Assembly: GCA_012512995.1 (NCBI GenBank)
Contig: JAAZDA010000170.1
Coordinates: forward strand, 1 to 7,028
DNA: 7,028 bases
Direction: 5' to 3'
Origin: Clostridiales bacterium
GTDB lineage: Bacteria > Bacillota > Clostridia > Lachnospirales > Lachnospiraceae
Shown here one piece after another: positions 5,470-7,028 of this stretch (positions are counted from its first letter, which is position 1; each line of letters opens with the position of its first letter). The notes under the pieces are model-generated. The model was not told the DNA's origin. It saw only the letters and a list, made by a program, of their open reading frames with translations, and searched no databases. A program made the translations under genes and the position numbers.

Positions 5470-7028
5470 TCAATGTACGCGGTTATAATTAATGAGACAG
5501 CCGTCAAGTATGATCCTGCGCTCTTCATCAGTGAGATCACCGAGCGTGACCGTGAACGGCACCAGTGCCCCGTCCTTTACGGCAAAACACTTGATGTCCG
5601 TTATTTTGTTCTCAACAGCAGCGCGTATTCCCGGTATAAACAGGTAATCCAGATTACTGAACGGGAGGTCTCCCTGCTTTATTACAAAAGGAAGCATGCC
5701 CCAGTTTATGAGGTTGCTGCGATATCTCTTTGTGGCGTATTCATTTGCGATATTAGCCCAGCCACCCAGTACCTTCTGGCATGAGGCTGCCTGCTCTCTC
5801 GCTGAACCATCGCCGGGCTTTACTGCGAATATAGTAGAGCCTATGCCGATATTGTCATGGCTGACACCGGGATATGAGGCTTTTATCGTATGCATGACGT
5901 TTTTGAGCTCAGGTACCGCCTCCGCTCCACACTTTCCGGCAGTTATCGCATCCTCGGCCTTTTTCACTTCTTTGGCACGGCCTACATAAAGAGGATCTTT
6001 TCTTGAGAGCGTGAACTCTGCAAGTCCCAGAGGATTAGACCTGTATGAAGATGTTTCTCCCGAAGGAATCAGCTCGTCTGTGGTCGTGACAGGATCATGT
6101 ATCTCTGACACCACCTTGAGGATCATGTTCTCGGGAAGAGGCTGCATCGCCGGCCAGTCCTTGATGTTGGGTCCGAGCTGCAGCTCTGTTTCAGGATCAG
6201 CTGCGCCATGAGAATCAAAGACCCTGTTCTCATATATTGTTTTGTCGAAATGATATTCATAAGTCGGTATATCCACGTCAATATCTGTCGCCGGTGTGAG
6301 GAATCCTTTATTGGCAGCTGTCGCGGCAATTGAGCGCGCATCCATGAGGGCGACTGATGCCACCTGGCCGTTCTGAGGTTTTGACCCCTCGCGGCTCGGG
6401 AAGTTCCTTGTGGAATGCCTGATTGAAAATGCATTGTTGGCCGGTGTGTCTCCTGCGCCAAAACATGGCCCACAGAAGCAGGTCTTCATAACAGCGCCGG
6501 CATCTATGAGTTTTGCCGCGCAGCCGTTCCTCAGAAGTTCCATATATATCGGCATTGAAGCAGGGTAACAGCTGAGTGTGAAGCTGCCACTGCCGATGCT
6601 TCCGCCGTCAAGGATCTCTGCCGCAGCGCACAGATTCTCAAAACCACCGCCTGCACATCCCGCGATTATTCCCTGATCTACAAGAAGCTTTCCATCAACG
6701 ATCTTATCAGCTAGTGAATATTCCACCTCACTGCCGAACGACACCTTTGCCCTCTCTTCTGTCTCATGAAGGATATCGGCAAGATTTGCATTCACGTCAT
6801 CAATAGTGTAAGCAAGAGACGGATGGAAAGGCATTGCTATCATTGGCCTTATTGCAGAAAGATCGACCTCCACAACACCATCATAGTAAGCCACCCTGCC
6901 CGGCGTCATCTTCCTGTATTTCTCACTTCTGCCGTGGATATCATACCATTTCTTTATATTGTCGTCTGTCTCCCAGATCGATGAAAGGCATGTCGTCTCG
7001 GTCGTCATTACATCGACGCCTATTCTGA
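5470..7028 (-). CDS. Aconitase-superfamily hydratase (N-terminal part beyond window)
   Basis: Cytoplasmic [4Fe-4S] hydro-lyase of the aconitase superfamily; the substrate is not certain. The frame is open to the window edge (RIGVDV precedes the Met at 7008), so that Met is internal and the gene starts upstream. About 518 residues are visible of a family usually near 750. Expected cluster ligands are the Cys in GCAGGGFENL (codon 6655-6657; the aconitase GSCTN position) and the pair in CGPC (codons 6472-6474 and 6463-6465). The substrate-binding arginine segment TRNFPSREG follows. The swivel domain is at the C-terminus, with GDGSAREQA near 5791-5813 and YRSNLINWGMLPFVI near 5690-5734. Standard aconitases have GSSREHA, so the second Ser is Ala and His is Gln. 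This could mean aconitase activity in an unusual clostridial subfamily or a related hydratase. It ends in TGA, 37 bases before the Mur-like gene. Confidence 0.92.
   Translation of the reverse strand, partial: RIGVDVMTTETTCLSSIWETDDNIKKWYDIHGRSEKYRKMTPGRVAYYDGVVEVDLSAIRPMIAMPFHPSLAYTIDDVNANLADILHETEERAKVSFGSEVEYSLADKIVDGKLLVDQGIIAGCAGGGFENLCAAAEILDGGSIGSGSFTLSCYPASMPIYMELLRNGCAAKLIDAGAVMKTCFCGPCFGAGDTPANNAFSIRHSTRNFPSREGSKPQNGQVASVALMDARSIAATAANKGFLTPATDIDVDIPTYEYHFDKTIYENRVFDSHGAADPETELQLGPNIKDWPAMQPLPENMILKVVSEIHDPVTTTDELIPSGETSSYRSNPLGLAEFTLSRKDPLYVGRAKEVKKAEDAITAGKCGAEAVPELKNVMHTIKASYPGVSHDNIGIGSTIFAVKPGDGSAREQAASCQKVLGGWANIANEYATKRYRSNLINWGMLPFVIKQGDLPFSNLDYLFIPGIRAAVENKITDIKCFAVKDGALVPFTVTLGDLTDEERRIILDGCLINYNRVH

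Noticed and set aside
1899..5472. Genome-wide TGA reassignment (Trp or Gly code)
   Set aside because: TGA is the natural end of the hydratase, the Mur-like frame, ddl and murF, Trp is encoded by TGG, and no other in-frame TGA occurs in the long frames.
6123..6473. Minus-strand 116-codon frame
   Set aside because: It is an alternate frame inside the hydratase, whose own frame carries the conserved motifs.
7006..7008. ATG at 7008 as the start of the hydratase
   Set aside because: The frame stays open upstream to the window edge with family-like residues, and the protein would lack its N-terminal domain.

Overview
The window is densely packed and every supported gene lies on the minus strand, so transcription runs from high to low coordinates. 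In that order it holds: the C-terminal two thirds of an aconitase-superfamily hydratase (5470 to beyond 7028); a membrane protein whose cytoplasmic part looks like a degenerate Mur ligase (4395-5432); D-alanine--D-alanine ligase (ddl, 3331-4398); MurF (1899-3317); and the first 620 residues of a CtpE-like P-type cation ATPase (1862 to beyond 1). The largest clear gaps are 36 and 37 bases. No tRNA, rRNA, CRISPR array, insertion sequence or convincing terminator is visible. The plus strand shows only antisense shadow frames.

Organism: probably an anaerobic member of the Bacillota, class Clostridia. This rests on the Ddl subtype (AGG-STER amino terminus and a YSRSDF segment near the metal site), the hydratase subtype, strong AAGGAGG-type ribosome binding, and frequent ATA and AGA/AGG codons. 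It is an inference from protein flavour and cannot be narrowed to a genus.

Function: ddl and murF are consecutive steps. Ddl makes D-Ala-D-Ala, and MurF joins it to the UDP-MurNAc tripeptide in the cytoplasm. The Mur-like membrane gene overlaps ddl by four bases and appears to belong to the same transcription unit. The hydratase and the ATPase are close enough to be co-transcribed, but their link to wall synthesis is unclear.

The most notable observation is that two of the three wall genes carry an in-frame stop in an otherwise open, conserved-looking frame. murF has TGA at codon 241 (2595-2597). The Mur-like gene has TAG at codon 309 (4506-4508), after which coding-like sequence runs 36 more codons to a TGA that overlaps the ddl start. 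Both could arise by one C-to-T change from CGA or CAG. TGA ends all four genes whose true end is visible, so a genome-wide TGA reassignment is not supported. The second notable observation is the Mur-like protein itself: it seems to keep the membrane anchor and parts of the Mur ATPase fold, but lacks a working P-loop and the C-terminal domain. It may be a pseudoenzyme or a decaying paralogue.
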